From: Nostoc sphaeroides
GTDB taxonomy: Bacteria > Cyanobacteriota > Cyanobacteriia > Cyanobacteriales > Nostocaceae
DNA length: 64,000 bases
Reading direction: 5' to 3'
Assembly: GCF_003443655.1 (NCBI RefSeq)
Contig: NZ_CP031941.1
Span: 5,144,501-5,208,500, forward strand
The notes under the pieces were generated by a model, which saw only the letters and a program-made list of their open reading frames with translations, did no database searches and was not told the DNA's origin. The position numbers and the translations under genes are program-made. Positions within the stretch are counted from its first letter, which is position 1. Each line of letters starts with the position of its first letter. This document shows, in pieces, positions 38,834 through 49,209 of the stretch.

Positions 38834-40225
38834 ATGGCAAATCGACGGATTGCAGAAATATTGCGAAGTGGCCAACCTGATGAGTCCCTCCAAGTGCAAG
38901 GCTGGGTGCGGACGAAACGCGAGTCCAAAGGGTTTGCTTTTATTGAAGTCAATGACGGCTCATCACTAGCTAATTTGCAAGTCGTCATTAATCAGGATTT
39001 GCCAGATTACGAAGCTATATTGAAAAAATTGAATACAGGTGCTGCTGTTGAGGCTACAGGGGTACTGGTGGCTTCCCTTGGTAAAGGACAGCGAATTGAG
39101 TTGAAAGCCGAGACAGTGAAAGTTTACGGAGAAGCTGATCCCGATACATATCCCCTGCAAAAGAAACGCCATTCCTTTGAGTTTCTGCGAACCATTGGAC
39201 ATTTGCGATCGCGTACTAATTCATTTGGTGCAGTTTTCCGCGTCAGAAATGCTTGTTCGACAGCAATTCACCAATTTTTCCACGAAAGAGGCTTTTTGTG
39301 GGTACATACACCCATCATCACTGCTAGCGATTGCGAAGGCGCGGGTGAACTGTTTAGCGTTACCAGTTTGGATTTAAAGAATATTCCCCGCACAGAAAAT
39401 CAAGCAGTAGATTACAGCCAAGACTTTTTTGCCAAACCCACATATTTAACAGTTAGCGGCCAGTTGGAAGCGGAAGTTATGGCGATGGCGTTTAGTAACG
39501 TCTACACCTTTGGCCCTACCTTCCGTGCAGAAAATTCCAACACGTCCCGCCACTTAGCAGAATTTTGGATGGTTGAGCCAGAAATGGCATTTTGTGACTT
39601 AGAAGGCGATATGGATTTAGCTGAAGCGTTTCTCAAACACATTTTTAAATATGTGTTGGAAACTTGCCCAGAAGATATGGAATTTTTCAATGAACGCATT
39701 GATAAATCTGTGTTAGCGACAGCCGAAAATATTATTAATAATCAGTTTGAACGCTTAACTTATACAGAAGCCATCAAACTTTTAGAAAAAGCTGATGTTA
39801 AATTTGAATATCCAGTGAGTTGGGGTTTAGATTTACAATCAGAACACGAACGGTATCTAGCTGAACAACAGTTTAAAAAGCCAGTAATTGTTACAGATTA
39901 CCCAGCGCAAATCAAAGCATTTTATATGCGCTTGAATGACGATGAAAAAACCGTCCGCGCAATGGATATTCTCGCACCTAAAATTGGAGAAATTGTCGGC
40001 GGTTCCCAGCGCGAAGAACGCCTAGAAGTTCTAGAACGCCGCGTGTTAGCGCAAGGATTAAACCCAGAAGACTTGTGGTGGTATCTTGATTTGCGTCGTT
40101 ATGGTACTGTTCCACATGCAGGTTTCGGGCTAGGTTTTGAACGACTCGTGCAATTTATAACTGGTATGGGAAATATTCGTGATGTGATTCCCTTCCCGCG
40201 TACACCACAAAGTGCTGAGTTTTAG
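38834..40225 (+). CDS. asnS: Asparaginyl-tRNA synthetase
   Basis: Class IIb aminoacyl-tRNA synthetase, 463 residues, that charges tRNA-Asn. The N-terminal OB-fold anticodon-binding domain covers residues about 15-110 ([23 protein letters not shown]). Catalytic motif 2 is [21 protein letters not shown] and motif 3 is [27 protein letters not shown]. Length is typical. AsnS rather than LysS or AspS is indicated by motif 2 and the size. A hairpin with a T-run follows. Confidence 0.96.
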   Translation: MANRRIAEILRSGQPDESLQVQGWVRTKRESKGFAFIEVNDGSSLANLQVVINQDLPDYEAILKKLNTGAAVEATGVLVASLGKGQRIELKAETVKVYGEADPDTYPLQKKRHSFEFLRTIGHLRSRTNSFGAVFRVRNACSTAIHQFFHERGFLWVHTPIITASDCEGAGELFSVTSLDLKNIPRTENQAVDYSQDFFAKPTYLTVSGQLEAEVMAMAFSNVYTFGPTFRAENSNTSRHLAEFWMVEPEMAFCDLEGDMDLAEAFLKHIFKYVLETCPEDMEFFNERIDKSVLATAENIINNQFERLTYTEAIKLLEKADVKFEYPVSWGLDLQSEHERYLAEQQFKKPVIVTDYPAQIKAFYMRLNDDEKTVRAMDILAPKIGEIVGGSQREERLEVLERRVLAQGLNPEDLWWYLDLRRYGTVPHAGFGLGFERLVQFITGMGNIRDVIPFPRTPQSAEF

Positions 40226-40290
40226 TTTAAGATTTAGACCTGTTATCGCGTTTGCACCAACCAATTCTGTCTGCGTGGACTAATACTTTG

Positions 40291-40311
40291 AAACCCGCGA
40301 TCGCGGGTTTT
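40291..40311 (+). terminator. Probable terminator after asnS
   Basis: AAACCCGCGATCGCGGGTTTT: a palindrome that embeds the HIP1-like GCGATCGC and ends in four T. A tight hairpin is possible, so termination is plausible. Confidence 0.6.
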
Positions 40312-40538
40312 GCTTGTATAGGCACGTATTTTCTAAAGCGATTAATTAAAATTAAGAATTTTGAATCTCCTCTTGTAAAACTTGAATTTGCTCAATAGAT
40401 AATTCAGTAACTTGAGAAATTTGTTCTAAACTCATGCCAATTCGCAACAAATTTAAAGCCAACTTTCTTGTTGTTTCTGCTTTTCCTTCTGCTTTGCCTT
40501 TGGCTTCGCCTTCTTCTAGGATTTCTTGATAAATGACT

Positions 40539-41681
40539 AGACATCTCCAAAATAGTATCATTCTGTGATAAAAGAATATTAGAGAAGTTTTTTGACACAT
40601 AAACATGAGTGATATACTGAAGCATATTGAAGAAAATCCTAAAGAAACACGGAGGTTAATTGGTCTGGAGTATGAACAGTTACAACAATTAATCGAAAAT
40701 GCCGAGCAATTAAATTATGAAAAACAAGCTTTACGAGAATCAAAAAAAATTAGAATTATTGCTGGTGGTGGAGGTAGAAAACCAAAACTATCTGTTAAGG
40801 AACAAATAATTTTAACCTTGGTGTATCTCAGACAAATGACGACATTTCAACTTCTTGGTATCCAGTTTGGAGTGAGTGAATCGACAGCGAATGACACATT
40901 TAATTATTGGTTGCCAATACTGAGAGAATTGCTTCCATGCAGTTTACTTGAACAAGTGAAAAAAAACGAGTCTGACTTGATCGTAGTTCAAGAAATACTT
41001 ACAGAGTATGAATTAATTGTAGACAGCTATGAACAAGTCAGGGAAAGACCTGGAGATAACGAGGAACAAGAAAAATATTTTTCAGGAAAAAAGAGTAATC
41101 ACACATTTAAAAGCCAAATAATCATCATGCCAGATGGTAGAGACATCGTTGATGTTGTGGCAGGAGAACCAGGTACTAAAAGCGATATAACAATGTTTAG
41201 AGAAAATCGTGATAATTTTGACCCAAAACAAAGTTTTAAGGGAGATTTAGGTTATTTAGGAGAAGATTTAATTGATACTCCCATTAAGAAACCAAGAAAT
41301 AAAGAGTTAACATCTGACCAGAAAAAATCAAACAAGGCATTCTCCTCTAAACGAATATTTGTCGAACATCGAATCCGTTCGGTAAAAATATTTCGAGTTG
41401 TTCAAGACAGATTTAGGTTAAATCCAAAAAAGTATGAACAAGTTATTTTGACAATTTGTGGATTAGTCAGATTACGAATTAGAGCGCTAATATTACCATT
41501 AGAAATATCCGCTATGTCATTAGGTTAAAATTAACGCACATAACTAGATGTTTTTGCCTGATTATCAACAGGAAATATCTCAAAGCCTTATTCTATCGTA
41601 CAAACTAGCTAATTTAGGATGATTGCATTTACGGACTATAGCCTAGCCATATAAAGGCTTTGAACGTTTTCGGAGATGTCT
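40539..41681 (+). mobile_element. IS5-family (ISL2-type) insertion sequence, 1143 bp
   Basis: Inverted repeats begin AGACATCTCC at both ends (left 40539, right complement ending 41681), with partial identity continuing for some bases. A 3-bp target duplication ACT flanks it (40536-40538, 41682-41684). The ANT pattern is that of the ISL2 subgroup. It carries one intact transposase gene and sits in the Rpn-family gene. Confidence 0.9.
40605..41528 (+). CDS. IS5-family transposase (DDE superfamily endonuclease)
   Basis: A 307-residue single-frame transposase. An N-terminal helix-turn-helix (LSVKEQIILTLVYLRQMTTFQLLGIQFGVSESTANDTF, about 65-105) precedes a DDE_4-type catalytic domain: first Asp in LIVDSYEQVRERP (about 143), second in KGDLGYLGE (about 220), Glu in FVEHRIRSVKIFR (about 262). 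The frame is intact and the element ends are readable, so it may be active. AT-rich relative to neighbours. Confidence 0.93.
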   Translation: MSDILKHIEENPKETRRLIGLEYEQLQQLIENAEQLNYEKQALRESKKIRIIAGGGGRKPKLSVKEQIILTLVYLRQMTTFQLLGIQFGVSESTANDTFNYWLPILRELLPCSLLEQVKKNESDLIVVQEILTEYELIVDSYEQVRERPGDNEEQEKYFSGKKSNHTFKSQIIIMPDGRDIVDVVAGEPGTKSDITMFRENRDNFDPKQSFKGDLGYLGEDLIDTPIKKPRNKELTSDQKKSNKAFSSKRIFVEHRIRSVKIFRVVQDRFRLNPKKYEQVILTICGLVRLRIRALILPLEISAMSLG

Positions 41682-42284
41682 ACTGATTCGCGCATAATCT
41701 CACTCCTTAAAATCTTCCTAATTACATCTTTCTTTAACACCAGACCTGCTAAAATGCCACTAGCAGCAGCTATATTTCTTTGTAGCTGGCGATCGCTAAT
41801 TGCTTCAACTGCTTTGGCTACTTCAGTTAATACCATTGTAGGATCGTTTGTCTGAACTTAGCACGGCAAAGGGTAATAGACCTGGAATGCTCATAAACCT
41901 GTCTGTAGGTTGTTCCCACAGGCGTATTACCTCAAACTGATGGTAAGTGTTGTTTAATCTAAAACTGTTTTCATTGACTAATTGTGAACTTGTCTTTCTC
42001 AAATAGATTACTATTTGGCGCATTTCTTTATTAGGAAAGCGGCGATAAACCCTAACCCGATAATCTAGCATCCGAAAGGGGATATCTTCATCAGCGTCGG
42101 TTTGAAATTCGGTATGTAGAACTAAATCATCAGATTGCAATAAAATTAATGAATCGGCGCGAATTGGTTCGCTTGATAATTCAGTAGGGCTAAGTTCTGT
42201 TAATTTAATCGGTGAACCTAGTAACCAAGTTGCCAAGTCATCTTTGAAGTTTTCGGCAATGAATTTACAGATATTGTCATACAT

Positions 42285-42591
42285 GGCAGCCTTAAAGAAA
42301 GAGTATCAGGTATTAATGTAGCAGTTCTTTAATTTCATACACAATAAATTAGGGTTACAACAATTGTTGTAACCCTACAGATTGGCTAGATTTGATTTGC
42401 TCGAAAACCGCCATAACAATTAAGCTCATAACTACCAAATTATGAGCAATTCTTCACATCTACTACATACTAGATTAATGGTTTGCCAAGGCAAATACTT
42501 TCTTGCTTGCCTGGGTGGGATAAGTAACGCTAGTGTTAAAACAATTGTGCAAAGTAAAACCCTCATCCCAGAAGTCGAGTAGGAAGCTAGA
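42285..42591. other. Divergent intergenic region
   Basis: About 300 bases between the Rpn-type pseudogene and the NIL protein gene. It contains a small inverted repeat (GTTACAACAATTGTTGTAAC at 42353-42372, a perfect 20-bp palindrome). No gene. Confidence 0.5.
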
Positions 42592-42900
42592 ATGGCAATT
42601 CCAAATAAACAAGTAAAATCTAATACAGATATTTTAGATAATAGACGCACCCAAAGTCGTATCCAAGTTCGCATTCCTAAAGACTTACATGAGGAACCAG
42701 TCATTTCACGACTGGTTTCTCACTATGGCATCACAGTGATTATTGCTGATGCTCAGGTAAGCGCAAACGTGCCACAATATAGCTGCTTCGATCTGGAACT
42801 GCGAGGTACTGTTTCTCAGATTGAAAGCGCCCTAACTTACCTGGATGAACTAGATTTAGAAGTTTTGCACCAATCCAGCCCTGAAGAAGATGGGTGGTAA
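42592..42900 (+). CDS. NIL-domain protein
   Basis: A 102-residue protein. After a basic N terminus of about 20 residues, one NIL domain (ACT-like ferredoxin fold) covers residues 24-95: RIQVRIPKDLHEEPVISRLVSHYGITVIIADAQVS and FDLELRGTVSQIESALTYLDEL. NIL domains are ligand-sensing parts of methionine importers or occur alone with ferredoxins; which ligand is bound here is unknown. No transporter gene is adjacent. Confidence 0.85.
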   Translation: MAIPNKQVKSNTDILDNRRTQSRIQVRIPKDLHEEPVISRLVSHYGITVIIADAQVSANVPQYSCFDLELRGTVSQIESALTYLDELDLEVLHQSSPEEDGW

Positions 42901-42902
42901 AT

Positions 42903-42972
42903 CTTAGTTAGGAGTTAGGAGTTAGGAGTTAAAAAATTCATAATTTATAACTCCTAACTTTTAACTCTTAAC
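42903..42972. repeat. GTTAGGA repeat with inverted partner (hairpin)
   Basis: GTTAGGAGTTAGGAGTTA then TAACTCCTAACTTTTAAC: inverted copies between two convergent genes; can form a long hairpin and may act as a terminator for both. Confidence 0.75.
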
Positions 42973-42977
42973 TTTGT

Positions 42978-43658
42978 TTAAGCCATTTGATTTTCAATCG
43001 CCCACCGCGCTAGTTCAGTGCGGTTGTGGAGATTGGTTTTGCCCAACATATTGGACACATGACTTTCAACTGTGCGCTGACTAACATTTAGTTCTTCAGC
43101 AATTTCCCGGTTAGCTAAACCCCTAGCGACAAACTGGACTACTTTCAGTTCGGTTGGGGTTAATTGCACATCGAAGGGAACCTGGATACGGGAACCGTTT
43201 TCGCCTCCTTTTGCTTGGTGTTCTTTCCAACGGATAGTTTGTTTCAGTGAGGATTCAACTTGCGCTACGAGTTCTTCTGGTTCAAAGGGTTTGACCATAT
43301 AAACATCAGCACCTTTATTCAGACCCTTAACTCGGTCTGCACTTTGTCCCTTAGCTGAAAGGAAAAGAACCGGAATCCAGCTGGTGCGTTCGTTTTGCCG
43401 GACTTGTTCCACAAAAGTATATCCGTCCATTTCCGGCATCATCACGTCGCAGATAATCATGTCTGGAACATCTTGCTCTAAAATTTCCAGAGCTTCACGC
43501 CCATTTTCGGCGGTGATGACTTCGTATCCCCGGAATTCTAAGTAATCCTTCACCAGCAAGATGAGGTTAGGGTCATCATCAATCAATAGAAGTCGTTTGT
43601 GATCTTTCATGCTGGGCTCTTTCATAGCAGTGGCACTTGTTGCGCTTCGGTCCATCAA
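42978..43658 (-). CDS. NarL/FixJ-type response regulator (Ycf29-like)
   Basis: A 226-residue two-component regulator. The receiver covers residues 20-138 with phospho-Asp71 (IICDVMMPEMDGY), Ser/Lys of LFLSAKG and MVKPFEPEE. The LuxR-type helix-turn-helix (about 164-222) is LTPTELKVVQFVARGLANREIAEELNVSQRTVESHVSNMLGKT. It resembles the Ycf29 group kept in cyanobacteria and red-algal plastids, but I cannot confirm this without a tree. Several Met codons near the N terminus make the exact start uncertain. No kinase gene adjoins it. Confidence 0.85.
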   Translation of the reverse strand: MMDRSATSATAMKEPSMKDHKRLLLIDDDPNLILLVKDYLEFRGYEVITAENGREALEILEQDVPDMIICDVMMPEMDGYTFVEQVRQNERTSWIPVLFLSAKGQSADRVKGLNKGADVYMVKPFEPEELVAQVESSLKQTIRWKEHQAKGGENGSRIQVPFDVQLTPTELKVVQFVARGLANREIAEELNVSQRTVESHVSNMLGKTNLHNRTELARWAIENQMA

Positions 43659-43985
43659 AGTCTTGAATATTTATCCTCTATGGTGGGTTATTTCGAGATG
43701 TTGTCCTTTTATCCTACTTAACTTGCCTTTGCTGTCTCGAAACCTCAAAAATGCCGAGCACTTTCAAGAGACTAGTAGCTAGATAGCAAAAGTCCAGCAA
43801 GGATACGTATAGCAGTAGTATCTATAATGCGCTATTATATATCGCATTGAAAGTGGCGGGCGAAAAAACACTGATTAAATAATAATCCTTCTGACTCACA
43901 AGTAAGTATTGGCTTAAAGATGACCCTACCTCAAAACCAACCCGCACTTTCTTAAAGCTTACTGCTGTACCATATCCTTCGGTTA
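43659..43985. other. Intergenic region upstream of the response regulator
   Basis: About 330 bases; contains a near-palindrome around GCGCTATTATATATCGCATTG (43828-43850). Likely the promoter of the response regulator. No gene. Confidence 0.45.
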
Positions 43986-44445
43986 TTAAGCCTCTATGAG
44001 GTGTTTACAAGAAACTAGGGAAGTTTCTGGCAAAGGATGGTTGAAAAACGCATATTCTTCTACCACCTTATTGCCTATTAAGTGTTCTTGGATGATCCGC
44101 TCAATAACTTCCGGGCTTGCTTGGCGATATCAGACACCATCAGTGTAAACCACCATTATGAGTCCAGAACAACAAACACGCAAGCAGTTGGCTTTTAGTT
44201 CTATAAACGCAAATGGGATGACTCTGTTGCGGCTCATCAAATTTTAACTCTTTAAGTCGCTTTTTTAAGTATTCCCAGGATTCCAGACTAGCTCGTTTTG
44301 AGCAGCAGCTAGCAATTATCTGGTCAGCACAAATAAAAATGTGTCGCTGAATTTTTGCAAGTCCTAAAGTTTCTACACAAATACTCAAAGCTCTATGTTC
44401 TAGAGACTTAGCGGCTTCGGGGATTTGATGGCTAGACTGGATCAC
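43986..44445 (-). pseudogene. Thioredoxin-fold [2Fe-2S] ferredoxin-like protein, inactivated
   Basis: The first 101 codons read QRHIFICADQIIASCCSKRASLESWEYLKKRLKELKFD and match the small (2Fe-2S) ferredoxin-like family (usual motif RHIFLCADQTKPKCC). An extra A in CTAAAAGCCAACTGC shifts the frame; in the other frame the expected cluster text NCLRVCCSGLIMVVYTDGV follows. It is then cut by a TGA where Trp of VWYR is expected. After the stop the frame goes on (ASPEVIERIIQEHLIGNKVVEEYAFF) to 43986. Two lesions show a dead gene. Confidence 0.85.
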
Positions 44446-44511
44446 TGTATTTTTACTTATCGAGCGGCTCCCTGATTACAGTTTTATAACAATTTCCAAG
44501 CTTTGGAAATA

Positions 44512-44607
44512 GAAGGGAATGGGGAATGGGGAATGGGAATAAGAATTCTCCTAACTCCCCACTCCCTACTCCCTACTCCCTACTCCCTACTCCCCACTCC
44601 CTACTCT
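44512..44607. repeat. GGGGAAT and CTACTCC tandem repeats
   Basis: GGGAATGGGGAATGGGG followed by CCCTACTCCCTACTCC units, in the gap before groES. Confidence 0.88.
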
Positions 44608-44739
44608 CTTCGTAACTTACAGAACAAAACCCGAAAGGTAGAAACAATTAGGCATTTATACTTAAGTACATCTCTGAGCCTCTAGTTCGGGAACCCGTAC
44701 TAAAAGAATTCTTGCCATTGGACGCTACTTTTCGGTAGA

Positions 44740-44766
44740 TTAGCACTCAGGAGTTGAGAGTGCTAA
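44740..44766. promoter_or_regulatory. CIRCE element (HrcA operator)
   Basis: TTAGCACTC, nine bases, GAGTGCTAA: exact match to the CIRCE consensus. It lies 22-48 bases before the groES ATG, so it is in the 5' leader or promoter. HrcA is expected to repress groESL through it and release on heat shock. Confidence 0.97.
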
Positions 44767-44787
44767 TCTCTAAAGGAAAGAAATAAT

Positions 44788-45098
44788 ATGGCAGCTTTAT
44801 CTCTAAGCGTTTCTACAGTTAAACCTTTAGGCGATCGCGTTTTCGTAAAAGTGAACGCCTCTGAGGAAAAGACCGCAGGTGGTCTGTATTTGCCCGATAC
44901 CGCCAAGGAAAAGCCCCAGGTAGGGGAAGTAGTGGCTCTTGGCCCTGGCAAGCGTAATGACGACGGAAACCGTCAGGAATTGGAAATCAAAGTCGGCGAT
45001 AAGGTGCTGTACTCGAAGTACGCTGGCACTGACATCAAACTCGGCACCGAAGAATATGTACTGCTTTCTGAAAAAGATATTTTAGCAGTCGTTATTTA

Positions 45099-45099
<1 letters not shown>
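44788..45099 (+). CDS. groES: Co-chaperonin GroES
   Basis: A 103-residue Hsp10 subunit; seven form the lid of the GroEL chamber. Conserved [41 protein letters not shown] contains the mobile loop. The N-terminal five or six residues are variable. Preceded by CIRCE and AAAGGAAAG as the ribosome binding site. groEL follows after a 103-base repeat-filled gap. Confidence 0.98.
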
Positions 45100-46840
<1,741 letters not shown>

Positions 46841-46863
46841 TACTTTGTAGTTACATAATTTGT

Positions 46864-46902
46864 AAAAATAGCTGCTTCCTTTGCGGAGGCGGCTATTTTT
46901 TT
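46864..46902 (+). terminator. Rho-independent terminator of groESL
   Basis: AAAAATAGCTGCTTCC-TTTG-CGGAGGCGGCTATTTTTTT: a long stem with a TTTG-type loop and seven T, 24 bases after the groEL stop. Confidence 0.93.
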
Positions 46903-46970
46903 GTGTCAAGATTCAGGTGTTTCAAACAAGAAAATAACGAAGTGTAACCATTGAGTGTTTATTAAAAGCA

Positions 46971-47618
46971 ATGATTTTTGCTACCTTAGCAAAGGGTGCA
47001 ACTCAGGAATGGAAGACAGATTCCACTAATCCTGGGCATACTATTACTAATCCGGGACATAGTTACATAGAAGCATTAAAACAATTCGCAATTCGCAATA
47101 CCTCGACTTCGCTCGGCACAAGTTCGCAATTCGCAATTACGTTTTGTGACGGGGATTTATACCCCGACACTTTCACGCGCTGCTTGATAGAAGCTCTTGA
47201 CTTAAACCCCCAAAGTTCGTTAAATCGGCACAATCGACTTAAATCTAGAATTGCTCATTTTCCTGCTGTGGTGTGGAATAACCGCGATCAAGAAGATGCG
47301 TTAACTACAGAATATAGCCGAATAGTCCGCGAAGCATCTAATAATCATCCAGCAGAATCTCGAATGCAGTCGGTAGAGCCATTGTTAGTAACTCCCCATT
47401 TTGTTAACATCCGTGAATATAATTTTACTTATAGACAACAGTTAGATTTAACTGGACTTATTGGACGAGCAATGAGTGTTTCTTACCTTCCGCGTGAAGG
47501 CTCGGCATACGAACAGCTTATTGATAATTTTCAAGAATTATATCAGCGCTTTCGTGATGAAAGTGGTTTTGTCTATATGGTCTATCGCACTAGCGTACAC
47601 CTTGGCGAAGTAATTTAA
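46971..47618 (+). pseudogene. C-terminal remnant of a SAM-dependent methyltransferase with repeat-derived start
   Basis: The frame is open for 215 codons, but only residues from about 98 on look like protein family sequence: VVWNNRDQEDALTTEYSRIVREASNNHP, REYNFTYRQQLDLTGLIGRAMSVSYLPREGSAYEQLI and SGFVYMVYRTSVHLGEV. This is the C-terminal end of a class I methyltransferase. The SAM-binding glycine motif is absent. Codons before that are dispersed repeat DNA (RE2 and a GCAATTCGCAATTC repeat). Best read as a gene fragment; expression is doubtful. It ends 16 bases before ureD. Confidence 0.75.
47127..47224. repeat. Dispersed repeat RE2, copy B (inverted)
   Basis: Inverted relative to copy A at 26441-26538. 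Shared words include TTTTGTGACGGGGATTTATACC and GACTTAAACCCCCAAAGTTC (given here as partial words). It differs in the middle (ACTTTCACGCGCTGCTTG against ACAAAACGCGCTGCCTG). Confidence 0.85.
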
Positions 47619-47634
47619 AAATAACAATTTCTAA

Positions 47635-48474
47635 ATGACCTGCAATTCACAAACAGCAGAAGGTTGGCATGGAAAACTTAATTTAGTCTATGCCGATCGC
47701 CAGGGTAAAACCCAATTAATTTACAATCATCAACAAGCGCCCCTGAAGGTACAACGCCCATTTTACCCAGAAGGAGAAAAAGTTTGTCATAGCGTCATTT
47801 TACACACGGCTGGGGGAATGGTGGGAGGCGATCGCCTATCCTCTAACATCCACCTCCAACCCCAAGCCCAAACCTTAATCACCACGGCTGCTGCAAGCAA
47901 AATATACCGCAGCAATGGCTTACAAGCTAGACAAACCATCCAGATGCAGGTTGACGCTGCTGCTTGTTTAGAATGGCTACCGCAAGAGACAATTTTATTT
48001 AACGACGCGATTTATCGGCAAGATTTACGGGTAGAATTAGCAACCGGGGGCAGTTGGTTAGGCTGGGAAATTACCCGATTTGGTCGCAGTGCTAGAGGAG
48101 AAAAATTCTTACAGGGAGAATGGCGATCGCACACGGAAATTTGGCAGCAAGGTGTTCCTTTGTGGATTGATCGGCAATGGTTACGGGGTAGCGAAAAAAC
48201 TTTTCACAGTCCTCATGGCTTGGCTGGAAAACCAATCGTAGGTAGTCTAGTTTGGGTTGGTGGTACAGTTTCAGGAGAAATTGTCGAAAAAACGCGAAAT
48301 TTATGGCATGGGGAAGGAGATGCGGGTGTTAGCCGATTACAACATGGATTATTGTGCCGATATCGCGGTGCTTCTACATCTGAGGTGAGAAACTGGTTTA
48401 TTAATGTTTGGCAGTTGCTGCGAGTTTCTTTTTTGAATCGTGGTAATTGTATACCAAGAGTGTGGCAGGTTTGA
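47635..48474 (+). CDS. ureD: Urease accessory protein UreD
   Basis: A 279-residue nickel-insertion chaperone; UreD (UreH) binds apo-urease together with UreF and UreG. Conserved text: HTAGGMVGGDRLSSNIHLQPQAQTLITTAAASKIYRS and LEWLPQETILFNDAIYRQDLRVEL. Length is typical. It is the first gene of ureDABC. ureE, ureF and ureG are not present in the window. An AAGACGCCAAGAACGCC repeat lies between it and ureA. Confidence 0.95.
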   Translation: MTCNSQTAEGWHGKLNLVYADRQGKTQLIYNHQQAPLKVQRPFYPEGEKVCHSVILHTAGGMVGGDRLSSNIHLQPQAQTLITTAAASKIYRSNGLQARQTIQMQVDAAACLEWLPQETILFNDAIYRQDLRVELATGGSWLGWEITRFGRSARGEKFLQGEWRSHTEIWQQGVPLWIDRQWLRGSEKTFHSPHGLAGKPIVGSLVWVGGTVSGEIVEKTRNLWHGEGDAGVSRLQHGLLCRYRGASTSEVRNWFINVWQLLRVSFLNRGNCIPRVWQV

Positions 48475-48516
48475 ACGAACCGCCAAGACGCCAAGAACGC
48501 CAAGAGGAAGATAAGA

Positions 48517-48819
48517 ATGCAACTTACGCCGCAGGAAAAAGATAAGCTATTAATTTTTACTGCTGCTTTATTAGCAGAAAGACGGAAAGGAAGGGGTTTA
48601 AAACTGAATTATCCCGAAGCGATCGCTTATATTTCTGCTGCGATTTTAGAAGGTGCTAGGGATGGGCAAACTGTAGCTGAATTAATGAGTTATGGTACAA
48701 CTCTATTGACGCGAGATGATGTCATGGAAGGTATATCTGAAATGGTGCATGATGTGCAGGTAGAAGCAACTTTTCCTGATGGCACAAAGTTAGTGACAGT
48801 ACATAATCCAATTCGTTAA
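48517..48819 (+). CDS. ureA: Urease gamma subunit
   Basis: A 100-residue structural subunit of urease (UreA). It begins [35 protein letters not shown] and contains [31 protein letters not shown], both typical. Good ribosome binding site AGAGGAAGATAAGA upstream. ureB follows 21 bases later. Confidence 0.98.
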   Translation: MQLTPQEKDKLLIFTAALLAERRKGRGLKLNYPEAIAYISAAILEGARDGQTVAELMSYGTTLLTRDDVMEGISEMVHDVQVEATFPDGTKLVTVHNPIR

Positions 48820-48840
48820 GTTTGGAACTTTAAATTTATT

Positions 48841-49146
48841 ATGATTCCTGGGGAAATTATCACACCAGAAGGTGAAATTGAACTAAATGTTGGTCGTCCA
48901 ACTATAAAATTGCAAGTGTCAAATACAGGCGATCGCCCCATACAAGTAGGTTCTCACTATCACTTTTATGAAGTTAACACCGCCTTAAAGTTTGACAAAG
49001 AACAAGCGCGAGGAATGCGCCTGGATATCCCAGCCGGAACCGCAGTTCGCTTTGAACCAGGCGACGAAAAAGAAATAACTCTAATCCCTCTCGTTGGTAC
49101 TCGCCAAGTCTACGGTTTCAACAGCAAAATTAACGGAAACCTCTAA
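48841..49146 (+). CDS. ureB: Urease beta subunit
   Basis: A 101-residue urease subunit. [46 protein letters not shown] and [19 protein letters not shown] are diagnostic. Separate from UreA, as is usual in bacteria. The 63-base gap to ureC holds a copy of the widespread cyanobacterial repeat with CCTCTGCGC and TTTGCGTTAAAA words. Confidence 0.98.
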   Translation: MIPGEIITPEGEIELNVGRPTIKLQVSNTGDRPIQVGSHYHFYEVNTALKFDKEQARGMRLDIPAGTAVRFEPGDEKEITLIPLVGTRQVYGFNSKINGNL

Positions 49147-49209
49147 AAACTCTCCGCGTACCTCTGCGCTTCCCTCCGCGTCCCTTTGCGTTAAAAAAAA
49201 GGATTTTAT

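Larger units (their letters stand above)
40352..42284 (-). pseudogene. Rpn-family nuclease/putative transposase gene, frameshifted and split by an IS
   Basis: PD-(D/E)XK protein of the Rpn (recombination-promoting nuclease) type. The N-terminal piece (41823-42284) starts MYDNICKFIAENFKDDLATWL and has LHTEFQTDADEDIPFRMLDY with the catalytic Glu. One extra base near 41846 shifts the frame; the next piece continues DPTMVLTEVAKAVEAISD to MRESV. There the IS (40539-41681) is inserted. The end of the gene resumes as IYQEILEEGEAKGKAEGKAE and finishes at 40352. Removing the IS plus one ACT and the extra base rebuilds one protein of about 280 residues. Two independent lesions make it a clear pseudogene. 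Confidence 0.9.
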
